Virus record (IMG/VR): IMGVR_UViG_3300010367_000013
Coordinates: 1 to 33,937 of that record
Origin: a virus
Strand: one strand, 5' to 3'
DNA: 33,937 bases
Below, piece after piece: positions 6,388-12,522 of the stretch; the stretch's first letter is position 1, and each line of letters begins with the position of its first letter. The position numbers and the translations under genes were made by a program. The notes beneath the pieces were generated by a model. The model made no database searches, had not been told where the DNA came from, and was given only the letters and a program-made list of their open reading frames with translations.

Positions 6388-7329
6388 TCACTTGACGATG
6401 AAGGGGCGGACGGTGCTCTTGCCCGTGTACTTGCGGGCGAGCGTCGAGTGATCGTTCTTGAAGGCGTCGAGGTCGAAGCGCGACGCTGTGTGCGGCTTCC
6501 ACGTCACGGCGGTGCGACTGTCGGCGATCAGCTCGACGGCATCGCCCATGGCGCGCTTGACGGCAAACTCGATGGCGTCGGCTTCCAGCTCGCGGGCCTT
6601 GATCTCGGCCTTGATCGCGCGCAGGCGCAGCCACTGCTGGTGCAGGTCGTCGTCGGCAAGCAGGGCGGGCGCTTGCACGTCGCCCTGATACAGCCGGTCG
6701 AGGTCGGACAGCGTCAGCGGGTCGGGGCGCACGCCCAGCGTCACGAGCTGCCAGAACGCGGCGCAACGGGCGCGCATGGCGTGGATCGTCGCGTCGTCGC
6801 GCAGCACGGGATATGCGCGGATTTCATCGGCACCGAACAACGGGGCAACCAGACAGCGCTGCCTGCTGGTGACGCCGAGCCCATGCATCGCCTGCGCCGT
6901 GTACCAGACGGGCACTTCGTCGGTGCCGGCCTCGCCCCACTCGTGCGCCTTGAACGGGTGCACGGTCTTCAACTCGACGTTCGTGATCTCGTCCTCGCCG
7001 TCGAGGCGCAGCTCGAAGTCGATCTCGGCCGCCAGGTAATCCCTCGCCGGGTCGACGTAGCGGCGATTCGTCGAGACGATCTCGACGTCATGGCCGGCGT
7101 CGTGCAGGTGCTCGACCAGCATCTCGGCGACAACAGCTTCCCAGCGCTGGCCGCGACGCTTCACGCCGGACGAGGCGTCATGCGGCAGGGCCGGCGCGGT
7201 CTTGGCTTCCCACAGTTGCAGCGGCGTGCGCCACGGGCTGATGCCGAGCACGGCGGCGATGTCGCTGCCGCCGATGTAGCACCGGCGGTCGTGCTTGTCG
7301 TCGGGGATGATGGCGAGTGCCGTGCTCAC
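6388..7329 (-). CDS. YqaJ-type (lambda-exonuclease-like) recombination nuclease
   Basis: The 313-residue protein starts at GTG 7329, overlapping the upstream stop (GTGA). The nuclease core shows IGGSDIAAVLGISPWRTPL (about 19-37), a conserved Glu in RRGQRWEAVVAEML, and the PD-(D/E)xK signature AEIDFEL...EITNVELKT (about 95-120). It resects double-strand ends to make 3' single strands for RecT. A helical C-terminal region (ADDDLHQQWLRLRAIKAEI) follows. A 14-bp gap separates it from recT, with which it forms an exonuclease/annealase pair. Confidence 0.9.
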   Translation of the reverse strand: MSTALAIIPDDKHDRRCYIGGSDIAAVLGISPWRTPLQLWEAKTAPALPHDASSGVKRRGQRWEAVVAEMLVEHLHDAGHDVEIVSTNRRYVDPARDYLAAEIDFELRLDGEDEITNVELKTVHPFKAHEWGEAGTDEVPVWYTAQAMHGLGVTSRQRCLVAPLFGADEIRAYPVLRDDATIHAMRARCAAFWQLVTLGVRPDPLTLSDLDRLYQGDVQAPALLADDDLHQQWLRLRAIKAEIKARELEADAIEFAVKRAMGDAVELIADSRTAVTWKPHTASRFDLDAFKNDHSTLARKYTGKSTVRPFIVK

Positions 7330-7529
7330 GCCTGCGCGTCCCCCCCGTCGTCGATCGCGATGCCCGCGGCCACAAGCTTCGCGACCTCGTTGCCGCTGAG
7401 CTTGCGGACTTCGACGTGGCGCAGGCCGCGTGCGCGCGCCTTCGGGACGCTCGTCGCGTAGACGTAGCCGCGGTATGCGCCGTTGACGGCGACTTCGTAG
7501 ACTTCGGGCTGCTTCTCGGTGTCGGTCAT
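7326..7529 (-). CDS. Small protein upstream of the exonuclease, unknown
   Basis: The 67-residue protein starts at ATG 7529, preceded by AGGGAA. The N-terminal half contains VYEVAVNGAYRGYVYATSV, a strand-rich pattern, and RHVEVRKLSGNEVAKLVAAG. The open frame extends farther upstream to 7700, but the extension is low-complexity, lies in the structured gap and lacks a ribosome site, so I keep the short form. Its stop overlaps the exonuclease start. Confidence 0.65.
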   Translation of the reverse strand: MTDTEKQPEVYEVAVNGAYRGYVYATSVPKARARGLRHVEVRKLSGNEVAKLVAAGIAIDDGGDAQA

Positions 7530-7806
7530 GGTGTTTCCCTGGTGGTGATCGGTGAGGGTGCCCGGCTTGGGGTCCGGGCACCCTGTATGCATGCACGCCC
7601 TTTCGGCATTGGGCCTAGCCGTAACGGTCACTTCATGGCTTAACTCCGGTGATTTGCCTCGCCGCTGGCGGGTGAGGTGGACCCTGATATGTGCCAGCAC
7701 ATTTGCCGGTTACGTCTCCGGCGCGGCCCCTACGCTAGGTAGTTCCGCCGTCTGGGTTCTCCCGCCTCGACAATCACGGTGGCGGGCTACCGGCACGCTG
7801 CACGGG
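7530..7806 (-). ncRNA. Structured 277-bp gap in the early operon, possible regulatory RNA
   Basis: No frame here gives a plausible protein. Several stems are visible: GGTAG 7738-7742 with CTACC 7787-7791 enclosing CCCGCC 7761-7766 with GGCGGG 7781-7786; ATGTGC/GCACAT 7689-7702; CCTC 7657-7660 with GAGG 7674-7677, with an inner GCC/GGC; and a 10-bp stem at 7556-7583. It lies in the leftward transcript between gene blocks, directly before the exonuclease-RecT set. It could be a leader-type regulator, a processing site or a stable RNA; the call as RNA is inference. Confidence 0.35.
7556..7583 (-). promoter_or_regulatory. 10-bp perfect hairpin upstream of the recombination genes
   Basis: GGGTGCCCGG (7556-7565) and CCGGGCACCC (7574-7583) form a perfect stem with an 8-nt loop. 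It ends 27 nt before the start codon at 7529. No T-run follows on either strand, so it is not a standard terminator. As an mRNA element it could stabilise a processed 5' end or control access to the downstream ribosome site. Confidence 0.5.
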
Positions 7807-8019
7807 TTATTTGGTTCTCCAGCAACGGAAGCCATCACCATCGATCCGGACTGAGAAGACCATTCCATGCCTGCGACCGTATTGAGCGGCAGAGGATCGG
7901 ACTTGATATCTCTCGCACCAGAAGCTGTCGCCGACATTCATCTGCCCGAATGGGTAAACAATGCGGTTTGAACTGGTGCCTCCCGGAACCTTGACATTCT
8001 TTTGGATCTTGAAGCCCAT
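7807..8019 (-). CDS. Small conserved phage protein, unknown
   Basis: The 70-residue protein starts at ATG 8019, with GAGG upstream. The sequence GFKIQKNVKVPG, YPFGQMNVGDSFWCE, and RRHGMVFSVRIDGDGFRCWR matches a common small phage protein pattern with VGDSF and a C-terminal G-R-VWR-like end. These often occur in early or middle phage operons. I have no function for it. It is the last gene before the 277-bp non-coding gap. Confidence 0.75.
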   Translation of the reverse strand: MGFKIQKNVKVPGGTSSNRIVYPFGQMNVGDSFWCERYQVRSSAAQYGRRHGMVFSVRIDGDGFRCWRTK

Positions 8020-8046
8020 CACTGCCTCTGTGTAGTTGGTGGACGC

Positions 8047-8187
8047 TTACGCCGCCTTCACTGTTCGGAAGTCCGGCACCTTGCCGTCGCGCGTTTCGGC
8101 GGACTGGCGGATGTACTGGTCGCGCTGGTCAAGCAACAGCTTCGCGGCTGCCTGATCGAGCTGAATCACGATGGGGTCGGTGGTCAT
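8047..8187 (-). CDS. Small protein, unknown
   Basis: A 46-residue frame starts at ATG 8187 inside the previous stop (ATGA). It is largely helical (IQLDQAAAKLLLDQRDQYI) with a basic C-terminus. No family is recognised. Existence is supported mainly by the 4-bp overlap and by its exact fit in the operon. Confidence 0.55.
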   Translation of the reverse strand: MTTDPIVIQLDQAAAKLLLDQRDQYIRQSAETRDGKVPDFRTVKAA

Positions 8188-8513
8188 TCGGGCGATTCCA
8201 CGAAGCGGATGACTTTGCAGTCGGGAACAGGCCACAGCGGTTTGACTTTGAACAAGCCTCCCTCGTACAAGGAGCCGTCCTCGTTCTGCATGACCCACAC
8301 CACGCGCGGCTCGGGCTTGAGGCGATGGTCCCACCCAGTGATACCGGAAATCACGCCATCGGCCGACGCATCCCAACGTTTTTCATTCCCACGATCACTG
8401 ATTCTCCGACTCTGGATTTCTCCTCCTCTCTTCACGATTTCTGCCATCGCCATGTAGAACTCCGGCGAGTTGTACGGGTACAGCGACGTATCGGGCTTGA
8501 TGTCGGTGGTCAC
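8184..8513 (-). CDS. Early protein, unknown
   Basis: The 109-residue protein is read from GTG 8513, which overlaps the upstream stop (GTGA). It contains SPEFYMAMAEIVKRGGE, a middle region with WDHRLKPEPRVVWVMQN, and ends in VIRFVESPE. A later ATG inside MAMAEIV is possible. No recognised domain; the region is less GC-rich than its surroundings. Confidence 0.6.
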   Translation of the reverse strand: MTTDIKPDTSLYPYNSPEFYMAMAEIVKRGGEIQSRRISDRGNEKRWDASADGVISGITGWDHRLKPEPRVVWVMQNEDGSLYEGGLFKVKPLWPVPDCKVIRFVESPE

Positions 8514-8722
8514 GGCAGGTACTCGATGTTGTAGGTGGGGTGGTAATTCCGAGAAAAACGGTCGCCGTCCAGCCGAATGCGCAGGTGTGCATCGCGAGAC
8601 CCGGTGATGGTGCCCATGATCTTGATGTCGCCATCGCCGTTCGGGTTGTTGTCGATGTACGCAACCCGCCCGCCACGCTTCGCCGGCACTCCGTAGGTCT
8701 TGCGGATGTACTGCATGCTCAC
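8510..8722 (-). CDS. Small conserved phage protein, unknown
   Basis: The 70-residue protein contains MQYIRKTYGVPAKRGGRVAY, a short strand segment ending in MGTITGSRDAHLRIRLDG, and an aromatic C-terminus. It matches a frequent small phage protein with a beta-barrel-like pattern (GxVxYT...GTIxG..ARLRIRLDG). GTG 8722 is chosen: it has GGAGG five bases upstream and overlaps the previous stop (GTGA). ATG 8716 is the alternative. Confidence 0.75.
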   Translation of the reverse strand: MSMQYIRKTYGVPAKRGGRVAYIDNNPNGDGDIKIMGTITGSRDAHLRIRLDGDRFSRNYHPTYNIEYLP

Positions 8723-8838
8723 GATTTCCTCCAGGCGCTCTCACGCGCCGCGGCAAGTTGAAGTCGGCGCAACGGCAGCAGCAGGCGTGCGTTGCGGCAG
8801 GATCGAAGGGCGTTGGCGTAGCGGATCAGGGGGTGCAT
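8719..8838 (-). CDS. 39-residue basic helical protein
   Basis: ATG 8838 starts inside the end of the upstream gene (13-bp overlap), and the TGA at 8719-8721 overlaps the next GTG start. The sequence (for example LIRYANALRSCRNARLLLPL) is an amphipathic basic helix rich in Leu, Arg and Ala. I have seen similar very short frames at this position in other phages of this host group, but this is from memory. The function is unknown. Confidence 0.55.
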   Translation of the reverse strand: MHPLIRYANALRSCRNARLLLPLRRLQLAAARESAWRKS

Positions 8839-9071
8839 GGCTTGTCCTCGGACTTCCTGTGCGGAGGAAGTTCCATCCATTCGTCAGGTTCCCACACTCG
8901 CCCGTCAGGTGCCTTCCAACTCCCAGTTTTCCCGTTTTTGTGCCACTCCCAAAAAACGACGTTGTAGACAACCCATCCATCGCCTGATGCAACGCCTAAG
9001 ATTCTCGGGCCTCGTGCCCACTTGCCCGGCTCGCCCTTCGGCGCAGTCTCGATCGGCATCCACTCACTCAT
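8826..9071 (-). CDS. DUF551-like phage protein
   Basis: The 81-residue protein starts with MSEWMPIETAPKGEPG and ends with PDEWMELPPHRK. The W-x-P-I-E-T-A-P opening and the W-M-x-L-P-x-P closing are hallmarks of the DUF551 group, common in enterobacterial and other phage early regions. The function of the family is not known to me. Upstream AGAAGG supports the start. Confidence 0.8.
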   Translation of the reverse strand: MSEWMPIETAPKGEPGKWARGPRILGVASGDGWVVYNVVFWEWHKNGKTGSWKAPDGRVWEPDEWMELPPHRKSEDKPCTP

Positions 9072-9234
9072 CGCCCTTCTCCCTCGGCTCCCAGTAGCGG
9101 CCAGAGGGGCCGCAGTCACCACCTCGCTCTCTTGCCGCCTCCGGGTCTGCTCTCCAGACCTCAGCGCGCGTGCAAGTTCTGCCGCCATGCGGAGAAAACC
9201 ACCTACACCCCTCACACGTCCGCTCAGCGCTCAT
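9064..9234 (-). CDS. Small cysteine-containing protein
   Basis: The 56-residue protein has Cys residues at CEGC (7-10), CTRAEVW (21) and CGPSGRYWEP (41), a pattern C-x2-C...C...C that may bind one zinc ion. The C-terminal CGPSGRYWEP motif recurs in small phage proteins. Start at ATG 9234; it overlaps both neighbours by 8-11 bp. Confidence 0.65.
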   Translation of the reverse strand: MSAERTCEGCRWFSPHGGRTCTRAEVWRADPEAARERGGDCGPSGRYWEPREKGDE

Positions 9235-9493
9235 GGTCTTGACCCTTGCAGGCGAGGAGGGCGGCGGCGCGGCGGACTCTTGCCTTCGCAACACGCACTT
9301 CCGCAGCATTGAAGTCAGTGGCGAAGCAGTTGTTTCGATCTCGCACAGCCGCGTCGTACTCCTCATCCGCCGCGAACAGCTCGACGATTGCGTCGCGCGC
9401 ATCGCGCAAAATATCAGCCGACTTGTATTCGCAATACACGCCTTCAAGAAGCCCGGTTGCTTCGCTGATAGCCACCACTACATCAACCTTCAC
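9224..9493 (-). CDS. Early protein, unknown
   Basis: The 89-residue protein is mostly helical and acidic in the middle (SADILRDARDAIVELF, AADEEYDAAVRDRN), with a basic C-terminal helix (VRVAKARVRRAAALL). No family recognised. It overlaps the upstream gene and the next gene by 11 bp each. Confidence 0.6.
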   Translation of the reverse strand: MKVDVVVAISEATGLLEGVYCEYKSADILRDARDAIVELFAADEEYDAAVRDRNNCFATDFNAAEVRVAKARVRRAAALLACKGQDHER

Positions 9494-9644
9494 GACGATC
9501 CTCCTCCCGCCTGTCGCGGCGGTTGCTCAGTTGCTTCGGGAACTCGGCTTTGAGGCTTTTCAGCAATCGCCGCGTCTCGTACTCGGTGATGTCCAGCCTG
9601 TCGCCGATCAGTAGCTCGCGGAGCTTGGCGGCGGGATCAGTCAT
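9483..9644 (-). CDS. Small helical protein, unknown
   Basis: The 53-residue protein starts at ATG 9644, and reads AAKLRELLIGDRLDITEYE and RRLLKSLKAEFP before a strongly charged RRDRREEDRREG end. It may be a small DNA- or RNA-contacting helix pair. The function is unknown. It overlaps its neighbours by 8 and 11 bp. Confidence 0.6.
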   Translation of the reverse strand: MTDPAAKLRELLIGDRLDITEYETRRLLKSLKAEFPKQLSNRRDRREEDRREG

Positions 9645-9978
9645 GGCCGGAATCCTCGGCAAAGATCGCTTCGTTCTCGGCCTGCATCTCACACTGCCCG
9701 CGCATGAAAACCGGGCAATGCGGCTTGCACCCGTCGTTGATCCCGAAGCTAAAGCATTCATTGCTGCCGCCATTCAGCACGTAAGCGTCATATGCTCGGG
9801 CCTTCGCTGCCTTGGCGACTTTTGCCTCTTGCTCCGCTTGGGCCTCGGCGGCTTCCTTGTCGATTGCTGCCTGCCTGCGTCTCGCCTGCTCGGCGTATGC
9901 GGCCGTGATCGCCGGATGCTCGAAAATCTTGCCGACGGCTTTGAATATCGAATCGAACTCGTCGCGAATGTCAGGCAT
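9637..9978 (-). CDS. Early protein with coiled coil and Cys cluster
   Basis: The 113-residue protein has a long Ala/Glu/Lys-rich helix (about residues 28-65) and a C-terminal cluster CFSFGINDGCKPHCPVF...C (about 80-100) that could bind metal. It overlaps neighbours by 8 bp on each side. No family is recognised. Confidence 0.6.
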   Translation of the reverse strand: MPDIRDEFDSIFKAVGKIFEHPAITAAYAEQARRRQAAIDKEAAEAQAEQEAKVAKAAKARAYDAYVLNGGSNECFSFGINDGCKPHCPVFMRGQCEMQAENEAIFAEDSGHD

Positions 9979-10132
9979 TGCCTTCCTCCATCCTCTCGAT
10001 CATCGCCAGCCGCTCCAGCATCGCGAACCACAGGTCTCGCTGCTGCTCCGTCGGCGCTTGGCGAATCCCATCTCTGATAGCTGCCGTTGCGTTGCTGATA
10101 ACCAACGCGTAGAGCGCATGCCAGTCATACAT
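9971..10132 (-). CDS. Small helical protein, unknown
   Basis: A 53-residue frame starts at ATG 10132 and ends in TGA inside the start of the next gene. It has two helices (WHALYALVISNATAAIRDG and QQRDLWFAMLERLAMIERM). No family is recognised. It fills the interval between two overlapping genes exactly. Confidence 0.55.
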   Translation of the reverse strand: MYDWHALYALVISNATAAIRDGIRQAPTEQQRDLWFAMLERLAMIERMEEGNA

Positions 10133-10607
10133 CGCGGGCCTCCGCGCGGGCGGCGTCGATGGCGCCGCGAATGGTCACCGGTTCGGAGCCGAGGAAAACG
10201 ACCGACGAAACCGACACGTTCCCGGCAGGCGCAATGCCGACCGCCCAGCCCATTCGCTTCGGGACGTTGTTTGCGTCCAGCCAGTTCAGCCGGTCGCGGT
10301 CTGCCCGCAGCGCCTCGACCTCCTTGACCAGCGCGGAATTATTCTCTTCCGCATTCCCTGCGCGCCCCATCAGGTTCGCGACTCGCTCGCTGTACTCGAT
10401 GTTTGCTTGCTCCAACCGGTTGATCTTCGCGACCAGCGCGGCCTCGCGCTCGGCCATGGCGGCGACGGCGGTGCGAAGTTCGCCGATGTCGCGGTAGACC
10501 TTCGAACTGCTGCCGCTGCGGATGTCGCGCTCCAACTCTGCCAGACGATCAATCGTCGCCAGCACCTCCGCCGCGCTCATCGGCGCAGCGCCTGTCGTCG
10601 TGGTCAT
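10125..10607 (-). CDS. Coiled-coil early protein, unknown
   Basis: The 160-residue protein starts at ATG 10607 inside the upstream stop (ATGA). Residues about 12-110 are a long coiled coil (LAELERDIRS, AALVAKINRLEQANIEYSER, KEVEALRADRDRLNWLDA), followed by a small strand-rich C-terminal domain. The coil plus RDRLNWLDAN motif is frequent in phage early proteins of the Ead/Ea22 kind. The function is unknown. Confidence 0.65.
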   Translation of the reverse strand: MTTTTGAAPMSAAEVLATIDRLAELERDIRSGSSSKVYRDIGELRTAVAAMAEREAALVAKINRLEQANIEYSERVANLMGRAGNAEENNSALVKEVEALRADRDRLNWLDANNVPKRMGWAVGIAPAGNVSVSSVVFLGSEPVTIRGAIDAARAEARDV

Positions 10608-10897
10608 GGGGTCGCTCCGGTGGCTTTTGCGATGGCCGCGCGATCTTCCCATCGCTTCCCAGTGCGGTCGAAGTACGCCTGAAACCGCGAAGCCATGTTG
10701 TCGGCGACGCGCTGTGCATGCGTCGCGTTGAGGCAGCGGCGACGGTAAACGGGTTTGTCGCAGCCCCCGGGTCTGGAGGCGTACACCACTGCCACATCGC
10801 GCCACTTCGAGAGCTTGCAGGCCGCCAGCGAAAGTCCGCTGTGTCGCTCGGCCTCGCCCCGATAGGTCGGCGCGGCGGTGTTGGCGGGGGCGGTCAT
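10604..10897 (-). CDS. Early protein, unknown
   Basis: The 97-residue protein is basic and contains Cys at 27, 46 and 55 (LAACKLSKW, GGCDKPVYRRRC), possibly for metal binding or disulphide bonds. It ends in a helical region (FQAYFDRTGKRWEDR). No family is recognised. It overlaps both neighbours by 4 bp (ATGA). Confidence 0.6.
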   Translation of the reverse strand: MTAPANTAAPTYRGEAERHSGLSLAACKLSKWRDVAVVYASRPGGCDKPVYRRRCLNATHAQRVADNMASRFQAYFDRTGKRWEDRAAIAKATGATP

Positions 10898-11280
10898 GCG
10901 GCACCCCGCATCTCATCAACCCGGCTCACGCAGCGCGAGGCCAGCGCCAGCATTTCGGCCTGCAGCAGGCGCGACCGACTCGACGGCCGCATCGCGACCA
11001 GGCGGAAGTAGTCGTATTCGGCGACGCGCGATCCGCTGTCCCATGCTCCTGCGCGGCGAGAGGCCAGCATGTTGCGGCGGCTGGCCGCCATGATCGTCAG
11101 CGGATCGCCGGCGAATGCACGGGCACCGAACGTGTAGACCTGCGGCCGCGGACCGGTGTACCGATCGCCGGCCTTGTGCGCCGGGATGAACTCACCGGAG
11201 CACTCGTCCCAGAACCCGGGCTCGACGTCGTCGGCCGGGTTGTAGCTGTCGTAGATCAGCTCGCGGAGATCCTGCGACAT
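10894..11280 (-). CDS. First gene of the leftward early operon, unknown
   Basis: The 128-residue protein is encoded first after the leftward promoter at 11320-11348. GGAG lies just upstream of the ATG at 11280. The N-terminus is acidic (YNPADDVEPGFWDECSGEFI), and the C-terminal half is helical and basic. In lambda the equivalent position holds the antiterminator N, but this protein lacks an obvious N-terminal arginine-rich motif. Its function is unknown. Confidence 0.65.
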   Translation of the reverse strand: MSQDLRELIYDSYNPADDVEPGFWDECSGEFIPAHKAGDRYTGPRPQVYTFGARAFAGDPLTIMAASRRNMLASRRAGAWDSGSRVAEYDYFRLVAMRPSSRSRLLQAEMLALASRCVSRVDEMRGAA

Positions 11281-11319
11281 CTCCCATCTCCTCGCCCCGG
11301 GTGGTGGGGCGTTGGAGAG

Positions 11320-11348
11320 AGATTAGGACAAGCTAAGTCTCTTGTCAA
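11320..11348 (-). promoter_or_regulatory. Leftward early promoter (pL-like)
   Basis: On the minus strand a consensus -35 TTGACA (11343-11348) and a -10 TAATCT (11320-11325) are separated by 17 bp. The predicted start is near 11313, giving a leader of about 33 nt before the ATG at 11280. It aligns closely with the rightward promoter at 12236-12264, with the same sequence around -35 and -10, and carries repressor-type operators. Confidence 0.88.
11323..11336. promoter_or_regulatory. Operator OL1 candidate
   Basis: The 14-bp site TTAGGACAAGCTAA (minus strand TTAGCTTGTCCTAA) overlaps the -10 of pL. Outer arms TTAG/CTAA form a dyad, and 11 of 14 bases match the site at pR (TTAGCGAGTCCTAA). It is a likely binding site for the repressor encoded at 11659-12198 and for Cro. 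Confidence 0.7.
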
Positions 11349-11361
11349 TAGGAGTAGCTAA
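11348..11361. promoter_or_regulatory. Operator OL2 candidate
   Basis: ATAGGAGTAGCTAA (minus strand TTAGCTACTCCTAT) matches OL1 with one imperfect arm and begins exactly 25 bp from it, next to the -35 of pL. The spacing suggests cooperative binding of two dimers. The assignment is from sequence similarity only. Confidence 0.55.
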
Positions 11362-11398
11362 CTTTTTGGACGATCCGACGAACGGTAAGACGCCCGCC

Positions 11399-11662
11399 TC
11401 AGGTCGCGATACGCGCCATGAAAAATATGGCCGCAGCGGAAAGCGCATTGCGCGCCGTAAGCCGTTTCACGGATTTTTCGGTCTCCGAGAACTTCGCTTG
11501 CGACTGCTCGTCAAGCTTCCGGATTTCTCCGACCTCTAAAATCGCCGATATCCAGGAAAGAAATAGGGAGGTTGGCGCAATCCACGTGATCGGAAGCAGC
11601 CCGACGCCGGCTATTCCCCCGCCGATCATCGCCGCGACAGCCGCGATCTCCCGGGCTTTCAT
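11399..11662 (-). CDS. Small membrane protein cotranscribed with the repressor
   Basis: The 87-residue protein starts inside the stop of the repressor gene (ATGA), so it should be made in the lysogen. It has a hydrophobic hairpin (about 4-45, including IAAVAAMIGGGIAGVGLLP and SLFLSWISAIL), a charged helix (VGEIRKLDEQSQAKFSETEK) and a third hydrophobic end (ALSAAAIFFMARIA). Membrane proteins expressed with a prophage repressor are often superinfection-exclusion or other lysogenic-conversion factors; here this is inference from position. Confidence 0.7.
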   Translation of the reverse strand: MKAREIAAVAAMIGGGIAGVGLLPITWIAPTSLFLSWISAILEVGEIRKLDEQSQAKFSETEKSVKRLTARNALSAAAIFFMARIAT

Positions 11663-12198
11663 CGCTTGCCACCGTTTCCGCCTTGGCCTTTCGTTCCAGA
11701 AAGGCCACCAGACAGGCTATTTCGAGTTCTTTCCCCATAAGAACGCGCCTCTCTGACCGCGAACAGGTCGGCGACAATGGCGCCTGCGGTCATTGCAGGA
11801 TCGGCACCAGATCGCATCGCCGACAGCTCTGCGTATGCGTCTGCAAACAGCCCTGCTTGTTCTCTGTCGGTTAGGTCGACGTCGCGATTCCTTCGCCGCA
11901 TGACGATGCGCATAGCCTCGGCTACCGTGCAGATCATATCCGGATCAAGTCGCTCCGCCTGAGACGGCGCAAGGGGCTCGGAGTCGTGCATGTCGCCTTT
12001 CCCCGTTGCCAGCCAGGTCTGCGATACGCCAAGTGCCCTTGCGGCCTTCAGCAAATTCTCACCACGCAAGAACTTGGCTTTTTCGGACAGCCACCCGTTG
12101 ACGCTCGGCGGCTTCACGCCACAGGCGGCGGCCAATTCCTTCTGGTTCATCCCGGTGGCGCTCATAGCGCGCCTGAGTCGATCGGCAAGAGTTTCCAT
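11659..12198 (-). CDS. CI-like phage repressor without LexA-type protease domain
   Basis: The 179-residue protein starts at ATG 12198. Residues about 3-62 form an HTH of the Cro/CI/XRE class (LADRLRRAMSATGMNQKELA, CGVKPPSVNGWLS, LLKAARALGVSQTWLATGKG). The C-terminal part (about 80-179) is helical and ends in a Gly/Ser-rich tail; I see no Ser/Lys catalytic pair or Ala-Gly cleavage site of S24 repressors, and the protein is shorter than typical CI. It lies between two operator-containing promoters and is transcribed away from cro. It should silence pL and pR in the lysogen; induction may not use RecA-stimulated self-cleavage. Confidence 0.88.
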   Translation of the reverse strand: METLADRLRRAMSATGMNQKELAAACGVKPPSVNGWLSEKAKFLRGENLLKAARALGVSQTWLATGKGDMHDSEPLAPSQAERLDPDMICTVAEAMRIVMRRRNRDVDLTDREQAGLFADAYAELSAMRSGADPAMTAGAIVADLFAVREARSYGERTRNSLSGGLSGTKGQGGNGGKR

Positions 12199-12235
12199 CC
12201 CGGCAGGGTAGGACCGAGGGGGTTCGGAGTTGCTA

Positions 12236-12264
12236 TTGACTTGGCGATTAGCGAGTCCTAATCT
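12236..12264 (+). promoter_or_regulatory. Rightward early promoter (pR-like)
   Basis: TTGACT (12236-12241) and TAATCT (12259-12264) are separated by 17 bp. The stretch matches pL at most positions, including the flanking CTA and TC. The predicted transcription start is about 12271, which is the A of the cro start codon, so the message is probably leaderless or nearly so. Promoter for the repressor on the other strand must lie in the same interval (12199-12270), but I see no good consensus; possible -10-like CAATAG on the minus strand is weak. Confidence 0.85.
12248..12261. promoter_or_regulatory. Operator OR1 candidate
   Basis: TTAGCGAGTCCTAA lies across the spacer and -10 of pR at the same place as OL1 in pL. 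Its arms TTAG/CTAA form a dyad. A degenerate partner, GTAGGACCGAGGGG, lies near 12208-12221, but matches poorly. Confidence 0.7.
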
Positions 12265-12270
12265 CCGCGA

Positions 12271-12456
12271 ATGAACCCATCCGACCTGATCGACAAGCTC
12301 GGCGGCACCAAAGCCGTCGCCGACCTCTGCCAAGTCCGCCAGCCGTCCGTCTCGCAGTGGCGCATGCGAGGGATCCCGAAGGCGCGGCTTCTGTTCCTCC
12401 AGCTCGCGAGGCCGGAAGCTTTCCCGCGGAAGCGCAATAGCCGGAGAACCACATAA
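12271..12456 (+). CDS. Cro-like HTH repressor
   Basis: The 61-residue protein has a YdaS/Cro-type helix-turn-helix: DLIDKLGGTKAVADLCQV, then RQPSVSQWRMRGIPKARL. It is the first gene after pR and divergent from the CI-like gene, the standard Cro position. It should repress repressor synthesis and dampen early transcription. There is no Shine-Dalgarno, and the ATG coincides with the predicted transcription start, so translation is probably from a leaderless mRNA. Confidence 0.88.
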   Translation: MNPSDLIDKLGGTKAVADLCQVRQPSVSQWRMRGIPKARLLFLQLARPEAFPRKRNSRRTT

Positions 12457-12522
12457 AAGCGACATCCGATCAATTCCATCTATTGGGCTCCCTCACAACG
12501 CGGGCGCCCGGGAGAACCGGAC

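Noticed and set aside
5282-6451. 389-codon plus-strand frame opposite recT
   Set aside because: Shadow frame with Arg/His/Val-rich sequence; recT on the minus strand is certain.
7530-7700. N-terminal extension of the 7326-7529 gene to an ATG at 7700
   Set aside because: The extra 57 residues are low-complexity, have no ribosome site, and lie across hairpins; the short form has AGGGAA before ATG 7529.
8741-8992. Minus-strand frame of 83 codons in the DUF551 region
   Set aside because: It overlaps two better-supported genes (8719-8838 and 8826-9071) in another frame and shows no family pattern.
12208-12221. Second operator at pR (GTAGGACCGAGGGG)
   Set aside because: It keeps only one half-site of the 14-bp pattern; too weak to call as a separate feature.
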